64,000 nt of DNA from Clostridium_AM sp963780135 (GTDB taxonomy: Bacteria; Bacillota; Clostridia; Clostridiales; Clostridiaceae): NCBI GenBank assembly GCA_963780135.1, contig CAWAAR010000003.1, positions 1,116,001 through 1,180,000 of the forward strand, in the 5' to 3' direction. Both the position numbers and the translations under genes were made by a program. This document shows positions 34,523 to 43,783 of this stretch, one piece after another (position 1 is the stretch's first letter; each line of letters begins with the position of its first letter). The notes below the pieces were generated by a model that saw only the letters and a list, made by a program, of their open reading frames with translations, was not told the DNA's origin and ran no database searches.

Positions 34523-36019
34523 ATGAATAGTATATTAAAGGTAATAAAAGATAATACATTAACTTATCAACAAAAATTAATAGCTCTTGCTGGCTCAGCA
34601 GAAGCTACTTTAAATGTGTTAAATATAAGTGATGATGTACAAAAACTTAGAGACGAAGGAGTAATTTGTGATCTTAATGAAGGTAATGCACCTTATAGAC
34701 CAAGATATGTAGTACCTAATTATGAAAAATTTATGGAACAAGGAAGTGAATTTTTAGGTTTGCAACCTGCGAATGATATATGGGAAGCAGTAAATAATTT
34801 GCTAATACTATATAAGCATATACCTTCAGTTACAACAATGCCTGTTTATGTAGGCAATGTGGATACTTTGTTAGAACCTTTTATTGAGGATGAAGAAGAG
34901 GCATATAAAGCAATAAAATTATTTTTCATTCATATAGATAGAACTGTAACAGATTCTTTTTGTCATGCTAATATAGGTCCTAAAAGTACAAAAGCAGGAA
35001 AAATAATATTAAAAGTGCAAAGAGAAATTAAAACAGCTATACCTAATATAACTTTAAAATATAGCAAAGAAGAAACATCCGATGATTTTGCTGTGGACGC
35101 TGTAAGAACAGCACTAGTTACAGCAAAGCCAAGTTTTGCAAATCATGAGATGTTTTTAGAGGAATTCAAGCCTAATAGATATGCTATAGCAAGTTGTTAT
35201 AATGGTCTTTGTATAGGTGGAGGAAGTTATACTTTAGTTAGATTAAATTTAAAAGCTTTGGCCGAAAAAGCTAGTAGTGAACAAGAATTTATAAATGAAA
35301 TTCTTCCAGATACTATGGAAAAAATGGCTTCATACATGGATGAAAGAATAAGATTCTTAGTAGAAGAAAGCGGATTTTTTGATTCGAATTTTCTTGTAAA
35401 GGAAGGGCTTATAAGTAGAGATAAGTTTACAGCTATGTTTGGTATGTTTGGACTAGCTGAATGTGTAAATACACTTTTAGGTGCAGAAGATTTAGATAAG
35501 AGGTTTGGACATAGCAAGAAAGCTGATGAGTTAGGTTTGAGGATTATACAAAAAATGTATGAGGTGGTAAATAAGAGAACTAATCCATACTGTGAAGCAA
35601 CTAAAGGTAATTTTTTACTTCATGCTCAAGTTGGTATAGAAACTGATAAGGGTACAAGTCCAGGATGTAGAATACCTATAGGAGAAGAACCTGATATGTA
35701 TGAGCATTTAATCCAAAGTGCTAAATTCCATAAGTATTTTCCATCAGGCATAGGCGATATATTTCCTTTTGAAGTGACTGCGAAGAATAATCCAGAAGCT
35801 ATTTTAGATATAATAAAAGGTGCGTTTAATGACAAAATGAGATATTTTTCATTATATGCAGCAGATAGTGAAGTAATAAGAATAACTGGATATCTTGTAA
35901 AAAAATCAGATCTAGAAAAGTTAGATAGAGGAGAACAAGTACTTCAGGATACTGTAGCATTAGGATTAGGTGCAGTTAAAAATTCAAGAGTGCTTGAAAG
36001 AAAGGTTAGGGAATGTTAA
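34523..36019 (+). CDS. yjjI: YjjI family glycyl radical enzyme
   Basis: About 498 residues, shorter than pyruvate formate-lyase but the normal length for the YjjI (DUF3029) group. The C-terminal EVIRITGYLV holds the radical glycine (near residue 455) in the RxTGY context, and ASCYNGLCIGGG offers the active-site Cys. The reaction is unknown for this family. It is oxygen sensitive and needs the activase encoded by the next, overlapping gene. The ATG at 34523 is preceded by GAAAGGAG; a TTG upstream at 34502 overlaps that site. Confidence 0.9.
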   Translation: MNSILKVIKDNTLTYQQKLIALAGSAEATLNVLNISDDVQKLRDEGVICDLNEGNAPYRPRYVVPNYEKFMEQGSEFLGLQPANDIWEAVNNLLILYKHIPSVTTMPVYVGNVDTLLEPFIEDEEEAYKAIKLFFIHIDRTVTDSFCHANIGPKSTKAGKIILKVQREIKTAIPNITLKYSKEETSDDFAVDAVRTALVTAKPSFANHEMFLEEFKPNRYAIASCYNGLCIGGGSYTLVRLNLKALAEKASSEQEFINEILPDTMEKMASYMDERIRFLVEESGFFDSNFLVKEGLISRDKFTAMFGMFGLAECVNTLLGAEDLDKRFGHSKKADELGLRIIQKMYEVVNKRTNPYCEATKGNFLLHAQVGIETDKGTSPGCRIPIGEEPDMYEHLIQSAKFHKYFPSGIGDIFPFEVTAKNNPEAILDIIKGAFNDKMRYFSLYAADSEVIRITGYLVKKSDLEKLDRGEQVLQDTVALGLGAVKNSRVLERKVREC

Positions 36020-36849
36020 AGGGAAATGTAAGAAAAATTATTCCATTTAGTTTTGTAGATGGTCCAGGAAATAGAATAGCTATATTTTTTCAAGGATGTA
36101 ATTTTGATTGCCTTTATTGTCATAACCCAGAAACTATAAAAAGTTGCAGTCAGTGTGGAACCTGTGTAGATAACTGTCCATATAATGCAATATCTGTAAT
36201 TGAAAAATCTGTGGTATGGAATCCGGAAAAATGTAAGGATTGTGGACTTTGTGTTAAGGTATGTAAAAATCAATGTGGACCTAGATATAGAAACATGGAT
36301 GTGGATGATATATTAGAGCAGATATTAAAAGTTAAGCCTTTTATTTCTGGAATAACTGTATCAGGGGGAGAATGTACCCTTCAATGGGAATTCCTTGTAG
36401 AGTTATTTCAAAAAGTAAAGAAATTAGGATTAACAATATTTGTAGATAGTAATGGAAGTATAGATTTTAGGAAGCATAAAGAACTTACTGATTTACTGGA
36501 CATGGTTATGTTGGATATGAAATCTTTTGATAAAGATGAGCATAAGATGCTAACAGGAAAAGATAATAATATAGTTATAGAAAACGCAAAATATTTAGGT
36601 AGTATAAATAAGTTATATGAAATTAGAACAGTAATAGTGCCTGATATTTTAGATAACTATAATAATGTAAATGAAATAAGTAAACTTATAGCTAGTATTA
36701 ACCCCAAAATAAGATATAAACTTATAAAATACAGAAGCATAGGCACCCGCACAGATAAAATTAACACACAGCAGCCTACAGATGAATTGATGGAACAACT
36801 TAAACTTAAGGCTTATAATAATGGTTGTGAGAATATAGTTATAGTGTAA
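36013..36849 (+). CDS. yjjW: YjjW family glycyl radical enzyme activating protein
   Basis: 278 residues, radical SAM. The GCNFDCLYCHNP motif (CX3CX2C) binds the SAM cluster. Two ferredoxin-like clusters follow (CSQCGTCVDNCP and CKDCGLCVKVCKNQC), as in class-I activases other than PflA. GITVSGGECTLQ is the SAM-binding GGE region. It installs the glycyl radical on YjjI, whose gene it overlaps by 7 bp. Cytoplasmic and strictly anaerobic in function. Confidence 0.94.
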   Translation: MLKGNVRKIIPFSFVDGPGNRIAIFFQGCNFDCLYCHNPETIKSCSQCGTCVDNCPYNAISVIEKSVVWNPEKCKDCGLCVKVCKNQCGPRYRNMDVDDILEQILKVKPFISGITVSGGECTLQWEFLVELFQKVKKLGLTIFVDSNGSIDFRKHKELTDLLDMVMLDMKSFDKDEHKMLTGKDNNIVIENAKYLGSINKLYEIRTVIVPDILDNYNNVNEISKLIASINPKIRYKLIKYRSIGTRTDKINTQQPTDELMEQLKLKAYNNGCENIVIV

Positions 36850-36902
36850 ATTTTTTATATGAATCTAATTTAAGTATTTTATTAACTAAACTTTTATAGT
36901 TT

Positions 36903-37134
36903 AAGCAAGATGCGACGCTTCGCTTTGCTAGTTGAGAGTTGATAATTGAGAGCGGAGAGTTAATGTGGATTTTTTTTCCGTTACACTACAAAAAATCTTT
37001 GATTAAATTTTTTATGGCTCGTTTCGCTAAAGCGAAACATTGCTGACTTATATAAATTTAAAGATTTTTTGCGATAGCTAAAAATCACCCTTCACTCTCA
37101 ATTTTCCACTCTCCACTAAAAAAGTTGCGTCGTA
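36903..37134 (+). repeat. ~235 bp palindromic element, copy 1
   Basis: The reverse complement recurs at 49081-49324 almost base for base. Ends carry GCGACGC and GCGTCG with GAGAGTTGATAATTGAGAG matched by CTCTCAATTTTCCACTCTC. An inner AAAAAATCTTTGA pairs with AAAGATTTTTT, and a central GTTTCGCTAAAGCGAAAC hairpin caps it. The whole unit can fold as one long hairpin. No coding capacity; MITE-like. Confidence 0.85.
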
Positions 37135-37175
37135 ATATTTTTATATTAAGTTAAGATTTTATTTTTAAATATGTT

Positions 37176-37379
37176 TTATTGTATAGAGTAGCCTGTATTT
37201 ATAATACATTCCTCTATTTTGCCTGAGTCTGCAGGAGTATTAAATTCTACTTCTACAGTTCCACGAGCTATATCTACAGCAATTTCCTGAACTCCTTCTA
37301 TTTTATCTAAAGCATTTTTAAGTTTAGTTTTACTCTCAGGATACACCATTCCTGAAACATTAAAATGAACTGATTTCAT
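37176..37379 (-). CDS. Heavy-metal-associated-fold protein lacking the CxxC metal site
   Basis: 67 residues with the beta-alpha-beta-beta-alpha-beta pattern of HMA/CopZ proteins (VHFNVSGMVYPES, ALDKIEGVQEIAVDIARGTVEVEF, IEECIINTGY). The metal-binding GMxCxxC loop reads GMVYPES, so both cysteines are missing. It is unlikely to carry copper in the usual way and may be a protein-interaction relic. GGGAGGG lies upstream of the ATG at 37379. It stands alone between a palindromic element and the SIR2 gene. Confidence 0.85.
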   Translation of the reverse strand: MKSVHFNVSGMVYPESKTKLKNALDKIEGVQEIAVDIARGTVEVEFNTPADSGKIEECIINTGYSIQ

Positions 37380-37559
37380 TTTTTACCCTCCCTTTTATAC
37401 ATTTCTGAATCTATATAATAGTATTTGAAAAATGTAATTTTTTATCCATTGTTTTATTTTTAGAAAAAGTTTTTAGTAAAATGCGTACAATGTTGTAAGA
37501 ATAAGTACTATAATTAAAGATACGTAATAGTAAAAATTCTGAAAATAAGGGTGATTGGA

Positions 37560-39080
37560 ATGCCAGAAAAATATTGGCCTGAAACAGTAATATTGTGGGG
37601 TGCTGGTGCAACTAATTCATTGGGACTTTATGCCACAAAGGAATTAATTAAAATCGTAATAAAAATAAATAAAAATGATTTTTCATTTTTAGATGGCAAA
37701 GATGAACAATTAAAATCATCTTTTAAAAAATTAGTGACGGAATACTTGATTGAAGATCCAGAACTTTCAAAGATCTATGATTTAAAGGCACTTCAAACTA
37801 TTATAAATACAAATACAAAAATAAATATGCATGAACTTTTCACTATGCTAGATCAATTAATAGAGAATAGTATGGGGTTTAATGCTTTTTGTAATGGAAA
37901 AACAGAATTTTTAAGAGTGGAAAGGGTAAAAGGGGCTAAAAGATGTTTAATTCTTTTGATTGAAGAATTAGAAAGATTAAGTGTACAGAAAAAGCCAGGG
38001 TTTATGGATAAAATGAAAGTAGATCCATACTACCAATTTAGTAAGATACTAACGGATCTTATGAAAGAAGAAGGAGATATTTTTGATAAAAGAGGATACA
38101 AAAGAGATACTAGAAGATTTTATCTTTATTCTTATGCTATAATATCTTTTAATTGGGATCCTGTTATTTTATGGAATATTTTTAATGCTCATAAGGAACA
38201 AAATGATAATTCATATTATTTAAAGGATGGGTTAAAGCTCAGACTTTTTGATGATTTTGGAACTCAAATAACCTCTATAAAAATAGATCGTAATGAGCCA
38301 GAGATTTGGTATACGGTAGAAGAATCTCAATGTAAAAGGATAAATGATTATAAATATCCATCTAGAATTGTAAGAATAGGAAAAATTCTTTTTCCCCATG
38401 GTATTTTTGGATCAAGAATATGTGCAGAATGTGGTAAATATATAACTACATTTGGAGGAAGTTGGAATAGATTATCTACAGAAGCTTTTGGTCCATCTGT
38501 ATTAGATGGTTTGCAAAAATGCTGGAAATACAAAAGTGAAAATGAAAGAAGGACTAAAAAAGGAGCAATAGAATGTCCATACTGTGGACAAATAACATAT
38601 CCTTTCGATATGCCACTTATAATGCAAACTTTAGCAAAACAGAAAAGCATACCTCCTCTAGAAGAAATAAAAACAGAAATGGGATTATTAATGAAAAATG
38701 CAAAACATATAATATTTGCTGGGTATAGTTTACCTTTAGACGATATTATGGTAAAGACTTTTTTTATGTCTTCTCTTTCTGGAAATGATAGAAATAAACT
38801 CAAATGTACAGTTATAAATTATGATGAAGACTATAAGGGAGCAAAGGAATGGCTTACAGGTGATGACATAGATAAATATATAAAGAAAAGTAAAAATAGT
38901 ACTGTAGTAGATTGTATAGAAAATGTTTGTGATATATTCAATGTGGAAAATGTAAGAGTTTTTCTTAAAGGAATACCTGATGTATTTATGAAAAATGATA
39001 AGTGCAATAGACACAAAATTATAGATTTACTGTATCCAAAGGAGTATTTTCCCGAAGGATTTCCTATTAGTAGAGAATAA
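37560..39080 (+). CDS. SIR2-like protein with an embedded zinc-ribbon-type cysteine set
   Basis: About 506 residues. ILWGAGATNSLG (residues 11-22) is the dinucleotide-binding loop, ISFNWDPV (near 195) gives the Asn-Asp pair of the SIR2 active site, FPHGIFGS (near 277) the catalytic-His region, CAEC (near 287) and CPYC (near 338) four candidate zinc ligands, and FAGYSLPLDD the C-terminal nucleotide strand. Large bacterial SIR2-like proteins are often NAD-depleting effectors of phage defence, but this one has no visible partner gene. The start at 37560 has AAGGGTG upstream. It is flanked on both sides by mobile palindromic repeats, suggesting acquisition by transfer. Confidence 0.8.
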   Translation: MPEKYWPETVILWGAGATNSLGLYATKELIKIVIKINKNDFSFLDGKDEQLKSSFKKLVTEYLIEDPELSKIYDLKALQTIINTNTKINMHELFTMLDQLIENSMGFNAFCNGKTEFLRVERVKGAKRCLILLIEELERLSVQKKPGFMDKMKVDPYYQFSKILTDLMKEEGDIFDKRGYKRDTRRFYLYSYAIISFNWDPVILWNIFNAHKEQNDNSYYLKDGLKLRLFDDFGTQITSIKIDRNEPEIWYTVEESQCKRINDYKYPSRIVRIGKILFPHGIFGSRICAECGKYITTFGGSWNRLSTEAFGPSVLDGLQKCWKYKSENERRTKKGAIECPYCGQITYPFDMPLIMQTLAKQKSIPPLEEIKTEMGLLMKNAKHIIFAGYSLPLDDIMVKTFFMSSLSGNDRNKLKCTVINYDEDYKGAKEWLTGDDIDKYIKKSKNSTVVDCIENVCDIFNVENVRVFLKGIPDVFMKNDKCNRHKIIDLLYPKEYFPEGFPISRE

Positions 39081-39089
39081 GCTCTCATA

Positions 39090-39540
39090 GGATTCAGTGG
39101 CGGTTTGAATTTTAACTTCTACTTCGTGATATATGGTAATGTTTCATCACGGTTAAATATTTTAATTAGTCTAAGCTCAAAGTTCAGGAAAACCTAAGAA
39201 CTTTGCCAAACTCGCTTCACTCAAACAGGGCTAAAGTTCTAAGGTTTTCCTGAACTTTTCACTAAGACTAATAAAAAATATTTAACTAATGTGATGAAAC
39301 ATTACCATATATCCCTACGTAGAAGTTAAAATCCAAACTAGTAACCATATAAGCATAAATCGACTAATCTATAGTTGAAAAATTTTTTGTATATACTTTC
39401 TATAAATATATTTTTCTCCACCAAGGGCTGATAAGCCATAACCGTTAGGTTGGAATTTACTTAATACTTTAAGTGGTTTCAAACGTTTTTACATTAAAAA
39501 ATCAAAGGCGATTAGACTGTTAACTTTGAGAAAAAATTAT
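39090..39540 (+). repeat. Long-hairpin dispersed repeat, full copy B
   Basis: Starts 10 bp past the SIR2 stop and matches 13083-13530 nearly throughout. This includes the nested hairpin of AAAGTTCAGGAAAACCTAAG with CTAAGGTTTTCCTGAACTTT and the CCAAGGGCTGATAAGCCATAACC string. Confidence 0.88.
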
Positions 39541-39779
39541 ATTGTTAATTAACGAACTACTTTATTGTACATAAGCTTATTATTTTGACAATATAAAATC
39601 ATTAATTAAATACACAGAAATCTATTTAAGGATGAGTCAAAATTCACCTTATGTTATTTTATATATTTTCACTAGTACTAATTAGTTGTACTTTATATTC
39701 ATTACTTAAAATCTAGTGTTTGTTGCTTGGTTACAAGAATTATTGGTAATTACCTATAAGAGCTCTGTTTATATCAAAA

Positions 39780-39975
39780 CTTTTGAAAATAATTAAATAT
39801 ATGCAAATTCGAACCTAACGGTATCAAGGCTTATCAGCCTTTTAACAAAGAATATATAAGTATTTGTAGAAATCAAATTTAAATTGTAAGTGAGTACATT
39901 TATGGTAACTAGTTTTTATTTTAACTTATAATATACCATGGAGTATAAGTTAAAATAAAAACAACCCCATAATGT
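39780..39975 (-). repeat. Diverged inverted copy of the long-hairpin repeat right half
   Basis: Minus-strand reading gives GGCTGATAAGCCTTGATACC then GTTAGGTTCGAATTT, and AAAACTAGTTACCATA. These match GGCTGATAAGCCATAACC, GTTAGGTTGGAATTT and AAACTAGTAACCATA in copy B but in the opposite orientation. The remaining 39541-40145 shows no gene. Confidence 0.6.
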
Positions 39976-40145
39976 AGTCTACATACAACTAAAATTGGAA
40001 TTAACTACTTGCGTCGCAATTTGCTTAAATTGGAGAAGGTGAGCGATTAAATTGCAACTGTAAATTGAAAGTTAGCCTGTAATATTATGGCTATAAAATA
40101 AATAATGTGTTATAATTGTTAAAAAAATTATTAGGGGGCTAAATC

Positions 40146-40604
40146 ATGAGCGTAAAAAGTGTAAAGAAACAATTTGAAGATGAAAACTTAAGTTTAAAGG
40201 TGGTTGAGCTTGATAAAAGTACTGCAACTGTGGAATTGGCAGCTCAGGCTATAGGGGTAGAGCCTGAGCGTATAGCCAAAACTATGGCTTTTAAATTAAA
40301 AGACAGGGATATTTTGATAGTATCAAAGGGAGATGCCAAAATAGACAATAGAAAGTTTAAAGATTGTTTTAGTACTAAAGCAAAAATGTTAAATCCTGAT
40401 GAAGTATTAGAAGTAACAGGTCATGCAGTAGGAGGAGTTTGTCCGTTTGGACTTAAAAATCCTATAGATACATATCTTGATGAAACACTTAAAGAATTTG
40501 ATTTTGTGTATCCAGCAGCAGGAGCACCTAATGCTGCAGTAAAGGTTAGTGTTGATCAATTAGAAGAAATAACCAAAGGTACTTGGGCAGATTTGTGCAA
40601 GTAA
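40146..40604 (+). CDS. YbaK/EbsC family aminoacyl-tRNA deacylase
   Basis: 152 residues, the usual length for a stand-alone YbaK/ProX editing domain. It hydrolyses mischarged tRNA, for example Cys-tRNA(Pro) in YbaK or related species in ProX-type proteins. Signature positions are visible: AAQAIGVEPERIAKTMAFK with the conserved Lys, VSKGDAKID, and GGVCPFGLK with the GxxPFG loop of the active site. AAAPNAAVKVS closes the fold. Which tRNA it edits cannot be told. AGGGGGC precedes the ATG. Confidence 0.9.
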   Translation: MSVKSVKKQFEDENLSLKVVELDKSTATVELAAQAIGVEPERIAKTMAFKLKDRDILIVSKGDAKIDNRKFKDCFSTKAKMLNPDEVLEVTGHAVGGVCPFGLKNPIDTYLDETLKEFDFVYPAAGAPNAAVKVSVDQLEEITKGTWADLCK

Positions 40605-40671
40605 TATAAAATGAAACATGATTTTTATACAATGTTTTTAAAATCTGAAGTTAGTAGTTTTAACTATCAAA

Positions 40672-40755
40672 GGAAAAGCACTTAATTTTTTTATATAGTA
40701 TAGTTATAAAATTATAAAAAGGACTATATTAAATAAAAAAATAGGTGCTTTTTAT
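40672..40755 (+). terminator. Long AT-rich inverted repeat after the YbaK-type gene
   Basis: AAAAGCACTTAATTTTTTTA (near 40674) is complementary, with gaps, to TAAATAAAAAAATAGGTGC (near 40732), followed by TTTTTATTTTT. Probably a terminator. Confidence 0.55.
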
Positions 40756-40849
40756 TTTTGAAAAAATTATCTGAAACATATTGAAATTTAAATCTAAATA
40801 AGCTAAAATTAAGTTAGTAAGCAAAAGTTAAGAGATGGAGAGGAGTTAT

Positions 40850-41944
40850 ATGACAAATAGAGAAGAAGAAATTTTAAAATTTATAAGAAATAATCCTATG
40901 ATTTCTCAAAAAGAACTTTCAGAAGCTTTGGGAATTACTCGTTCTTCAGCAGCAGTACACATTACAAACTTGATGAAAAAGGGATACATAAAAGGTAAAG
41001 GTTATATAATAAACGAATCTCCTTATATATGTATTGTAGGTGGTGCTAATGTTGACATTCAAGGATTTCCTAAAAATGAATTAATAGAAAAAGACTCTAA
41101 TCCTGGACAAGTAAAGATATCTTTAGGAGGAGTAGGGAGAAACATAGGAGAAAATCTCAGAAAAATGGATGTAGAGACTAAGCTTATTACTGTTATAGGT
41201 AATGATGTATATGGTAATAAGATAATGGAAGAGGGAAGAAGTATAGGTTTAGATATGCAGCATTCTCTTATACTTCAAGAACAACCTACTTCTACTTACT
41301 TATGCATACTTAATGAAAAGAGAGATATGCAGCTAGCTATTGCTTATATGGATATTTTGGATGAAATGACAGTTGGATTTGTGCAAAAGAAAAAACATGT
41401 AATAGATAATGCTAGCATTTGTATTATAGACACAAATATACCAAAGGAAACTATTGAATACATTGTAACAAGTCATAAAGATACTGAGTTTTTTTTAGAC
41501 ACGGTATCTACGAGCAAGGCAAAAAAAGTAAAAAATATTATTGGACATTTTCACACTATAAAGCCTAATAAAATAGAGGCAGAAATTCTTTCTGATATAA
41601 AAATAGAAAGCAATGAAGATTTAAAAAAATGTGGAAACTATTTTTTAGAAAAAGGTGTGAAGAGAGTGTTTATAACACTTGGAGAAGATGGTACTTATTA
41701 TAATGATGGTGTGGAGGAAAATATCATAAAAACACCAAAAGTTAAAGTAGTAAATGCCACAGGAGCAGGAGATGCTTTTCTAGCAGGTCTTGTTTACTGT
41801 AGAATAAATAATTTGTCTATGGATTATAGTGCAAAGCTTGCTATGACAGCATCTATTTTAGCTTTGTCTCATGAGAATACTATAAATCCTAATATGTCAA
41901 TTGAAAATATAAATAGAAAAATGGAGGAGTTAAAATTATGTTAG
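40850..41944 (+). CDS. psuK: Pseudouridine kinase with N-terminal winged helix
   Basis: About 364 residues. An N-terminal HTH (EEEILKFIRNNPMISQKELSEALGITRSS, given here as two halves EEEILKFIRNNP and MISQKELSEALGI) precedes a PfkB carbohydrate kinase domain with IVGGANVDIQG, LGGVGRNIGENL and the C-terminal NATGAGDAFLAGL anion-hole and catalytic Asp. It phosphorylates pseudouridine to the 5-prime phosphate. The identity rests on the overlapping psuG. The HTH may make it a ligand-responsive regulator of its own operon. GGAG lies five bases before the ATG at 40850. Confidence 0.88.
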   Translation: MTNREEEILKFIRNNPMISQKELSEALGITRSSAAVHITNLMKKGYIKGKGYIINESPYICIVGGANVDIQGFPKNELIEKDSNPGQVKISLGGVGRNIGENLRKMDVETKLITVIGNDVYGNKIMEEGRSIGLDMQHSLILQEQPTSTYLCILNEKRDMQLAIAYMDILDEMTVGFVQKKKHVIDNASICIIDTNIPKETIEYIVTSHKDTEFFLDTVSTSKAKKVKNIIGHFHTIKPNKIEAEILSDIKIESNEDLKKCGNYFLEKGVKRVFITLGEDGTYYNDGVEENIIKTPKVKVVNATGAGDAFLAGLVYCRINNLSMDYSAKLAMTASILALSHENTINPNMSIENINRKMEELKLC

Positions 41945-42849
41945 AAAAATATTTAGATATAAACCCAGAGGTTAAAAAGGCATTAGATGATGGAAAGGCA
42001 GTAGTAGCATTAGAATCTACTATAATATCACATGGTATGCCATATCCTAAAAATGTTGAGACTGCAAGAAATGTTGAAAAAATTATAAGAGATAAAGGAG
42101 CAATTCCAGCTACTATTGCTATTTTAAACGGAAAATTAAAAGTGGGACTTACTAATGAAGAACTTGAATATTTAGGAAAAGGTAAAAATATAATTAAAAC
42201 AAGTAGAAGAGATATTCCATTTATAATAGCAAAGAAAATGGATGGAGCAACTACTGTGGCATCTACAATGATTATTGCAGAACTTGCAGGAATAAAAGTA
42301 TTTGCAACAGGAGGAGTTGGTGGAGTTCATAGAGGTGCACAACAAACTTTTGATATATCAGCAGATTTGGAAGAGTTATCACATACAAATGTAGCTGTAG
42401 TGTGTGCAGGTGTGAAATCTATATTGGATATAGGATTGACTTTAGAGTATTTAGAAACTAACGGAGTTCCAGTAGTAGGTTTTGGTACAGATGAGATGCC
42501 AGCCTTCTATACAAGAAAGAGTGGGTTTGGAGTTGATTATAAAATTGATTCTGTTAAAGAACTTTCAGATGCTATAAAGGCTAAATGGGATTTAGGATTA
42601 AAAGGTGGATTAATAATTGGAAACCCAATTCCTGAAGAATATCAGATGGATTATAATGTAATAAGCAAAGCTATTGAAGCTGCTTTAAAGGAATCAGAAG
42701 AAAAAGGCATAAGAGGTAAAGAATCAACACCATTTTTACTTGCTAAAATAAAAGAAATAACTGGAGGAGATAGTTTAGAGTCAAATATAAGACTTGTTTA
42801 TAATAATGCAGGGCTTGGTGCAGATTTAGCAGTAGAACTATCAAAATAA
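41938..42849 (+). CDS. psuG: Pseudouridine-5-phosphate glycosidase
   Basis: 303 residues, the family norm. It reversibly splits pseudouridine 5-phosphate to uracil and ribose 5-phosphate, breaking a C-C glycosidic bond. Conserved blocks: ALESTIISHGMPYP, GGVGGVHRGAQQTFDISADL, GVKSILDIGLTLEYLET and GKESTPFLLAKI. It overlaps psuK by 7 bp. With the kinase it gives complete pseudouridine catabolism; the ECF S component 150 bp downstream is a candidate for uptake. Confidence 0.97.
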   Translation: MLEKYLDINPEVKKALDDGKAVVALESTIISHGMPYPKNVETARNVEKIIRDKGAIPATIAILNGKLKVGLTNEELEYLGKGKNIIKTSRRDIPFIIAKKMDGATTVASTMIIAELAGIKVFATGGVGGVHRGAQQTFDISADLEELSHTNVAVVCAGVKSILDIGLTLEYLETNGVPVVGFGTDEMPAFYTRKSGFGVDYKIDSVKELSDAIKAKWDLGLKGGLIIGNPIPEEYQMDYNVISKAIEAALKESEEKGIRGKESTPFLLAKIKEITGGDSLESNIRLVYNNAGLGADLAVELSK

Positions 42850-42908
42850 AATAAATTTTTTTTACTTTTTATATTGATTTTTATCCTCAAGGTGATAAAA
42901 TTAAATCG

Positions 42909-42957
42909 TCGGTATTCTTTTGAAACCGAACAGGGATTTTATTATAAAGAATTCCGA
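42909..42957 (+). promoter_or_regulatory. Long hairpin in the leader of the ECF S-component gene
   Basis: TCGGTATTCTTT (42909-42920) pairs with AAAGAATTCCGA (42946-42957), with one mismatch. The loop holds ACCG, which could pair alternatively with CGGT of the left arm. It ends 30 nt before the ribosome binding site GGAGG. Alternative pairing suggests a regulatory leader. No T-run follows and no known riboswitch class is recognised. Confidence 0.45.
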
Positions 42958-42995
42958 ATTATATCCAAAATTAGGAATAAGAACGGAGGATCATT

Positions 42996-43586
42996 ATGGA
43001 AAGAGGATTAAGATCTGCATCTAAGTTTAGCACAAGACAACTTGCAGTTATAGGGATGTTGTCATCAATTTCAATTATATTAGGAATGACAGGATTAGGT
43101 TTTATACCTATACCACCTGTAAAAGCAACTATTATGCATGTTCCAGTTATTATTGGGGCCATATTAGAAGGACCTTTAGTAGGTGCTATGGTAGGATTAA
43201 TTTTTGGTGTATTTAGCATAATACAATCAATAACTGCACCAACACCAGTTTCATTTGCATTTATAAACCCATTAGTTTCTGTATTACCTAGAGTGCTTAT
43301 AGGGATAACATCTTATTATGTTTATAACGCTGTTAAATCAAAATCAAAACCTTTAGGAATTAGTCTAGGGGCTGCGGTAGGTACACTTACTAATACTATA
43401 GGCGTACTTGGAATGATGTATCTTATATATTTAGGACCTTACGCAAAAGCTTTAAACATAAGTTTAAGTGCTGCTAAGAAGGGTATAATAGCAATTGCTG
43501 TAACTAATGGTATTCCTGAAACAATTTTGTCAGTAGTTATTGTAGTTTCAGTAGTAACTGCAGTTAATAAAATAAAACATAAATAA
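42996..43586 (+). CDS. ECF transporter substrate-binding S component (PanT/DUF3816-like)
   Basis: 196 residues, about six membrane helices. TRQLAVIGMLSSISIIL at the N-terminus with VPVIIGAILEGPLVGAMVGL, APTPVSFAFINPLVSVLPR and GVLGMMYLIYLGPYA are typical of PanT-type S components (Pfam ECF-S, DUF3816). It binds a micronutrient and docks on a shared energising module not encoded here. Pantothenate is the default guess, but the position behind psuK-psuG raises pseudouridine as an alternative. GGAGG precedes the ATG. Confidence 0.88.
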   Translation: MERGLRSASKFSTRQLAVIGMLSSISIILGMTGLGFIPIPPVKATIMHVPVIIGAILEGPLVGAMVGLIFGVFSIIQSITAPTPVSFAFINPLVSVLPRVLIGITSYYVYNAVKSKSKPLGISLGAAVGTLTNTIGVLGMMYLIYLGPYAKALNISLSAAKKGIIAIAVTNGIPETILSVVIVVSVVTAVNKIKHK

Positions 43587-43599
43587 AAAGTAAAAGAGT

Positions 43600-43643
43600 A
43601 TTCTCTAAGTTTATAATAAAAATTAAACTTAGAGAATTTTTTA
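43600..43643 (+). terminator. Terminator after the ECF S component
   Basis: ATTCTCTAAGTTT (43600-43612) pairs with AAACTTAGAGAAT (43625-43637), followed by TTTTTTATT. Confidence 0.85.
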
Positions 43644-43783
43644 TTGTAAAATATTAAGATTAGAAAAAATTTATTTGGGAAATATGGGTTATTTAAAATA
43701 ATATTGTCTCAAATGTTAGAAAATCATGGTATTACTATGCTATAATAAATTTAAATTCTATTTTTACCAGGAGGAAGGAAGAA

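Noticed and set aside
36903..37134. Palindromic element as a rho-independent terminator of yjjW
   Set aside because: It is far too long, and an almost identical inverted copy lies 12 kb away, so it is a dispersed repeat.
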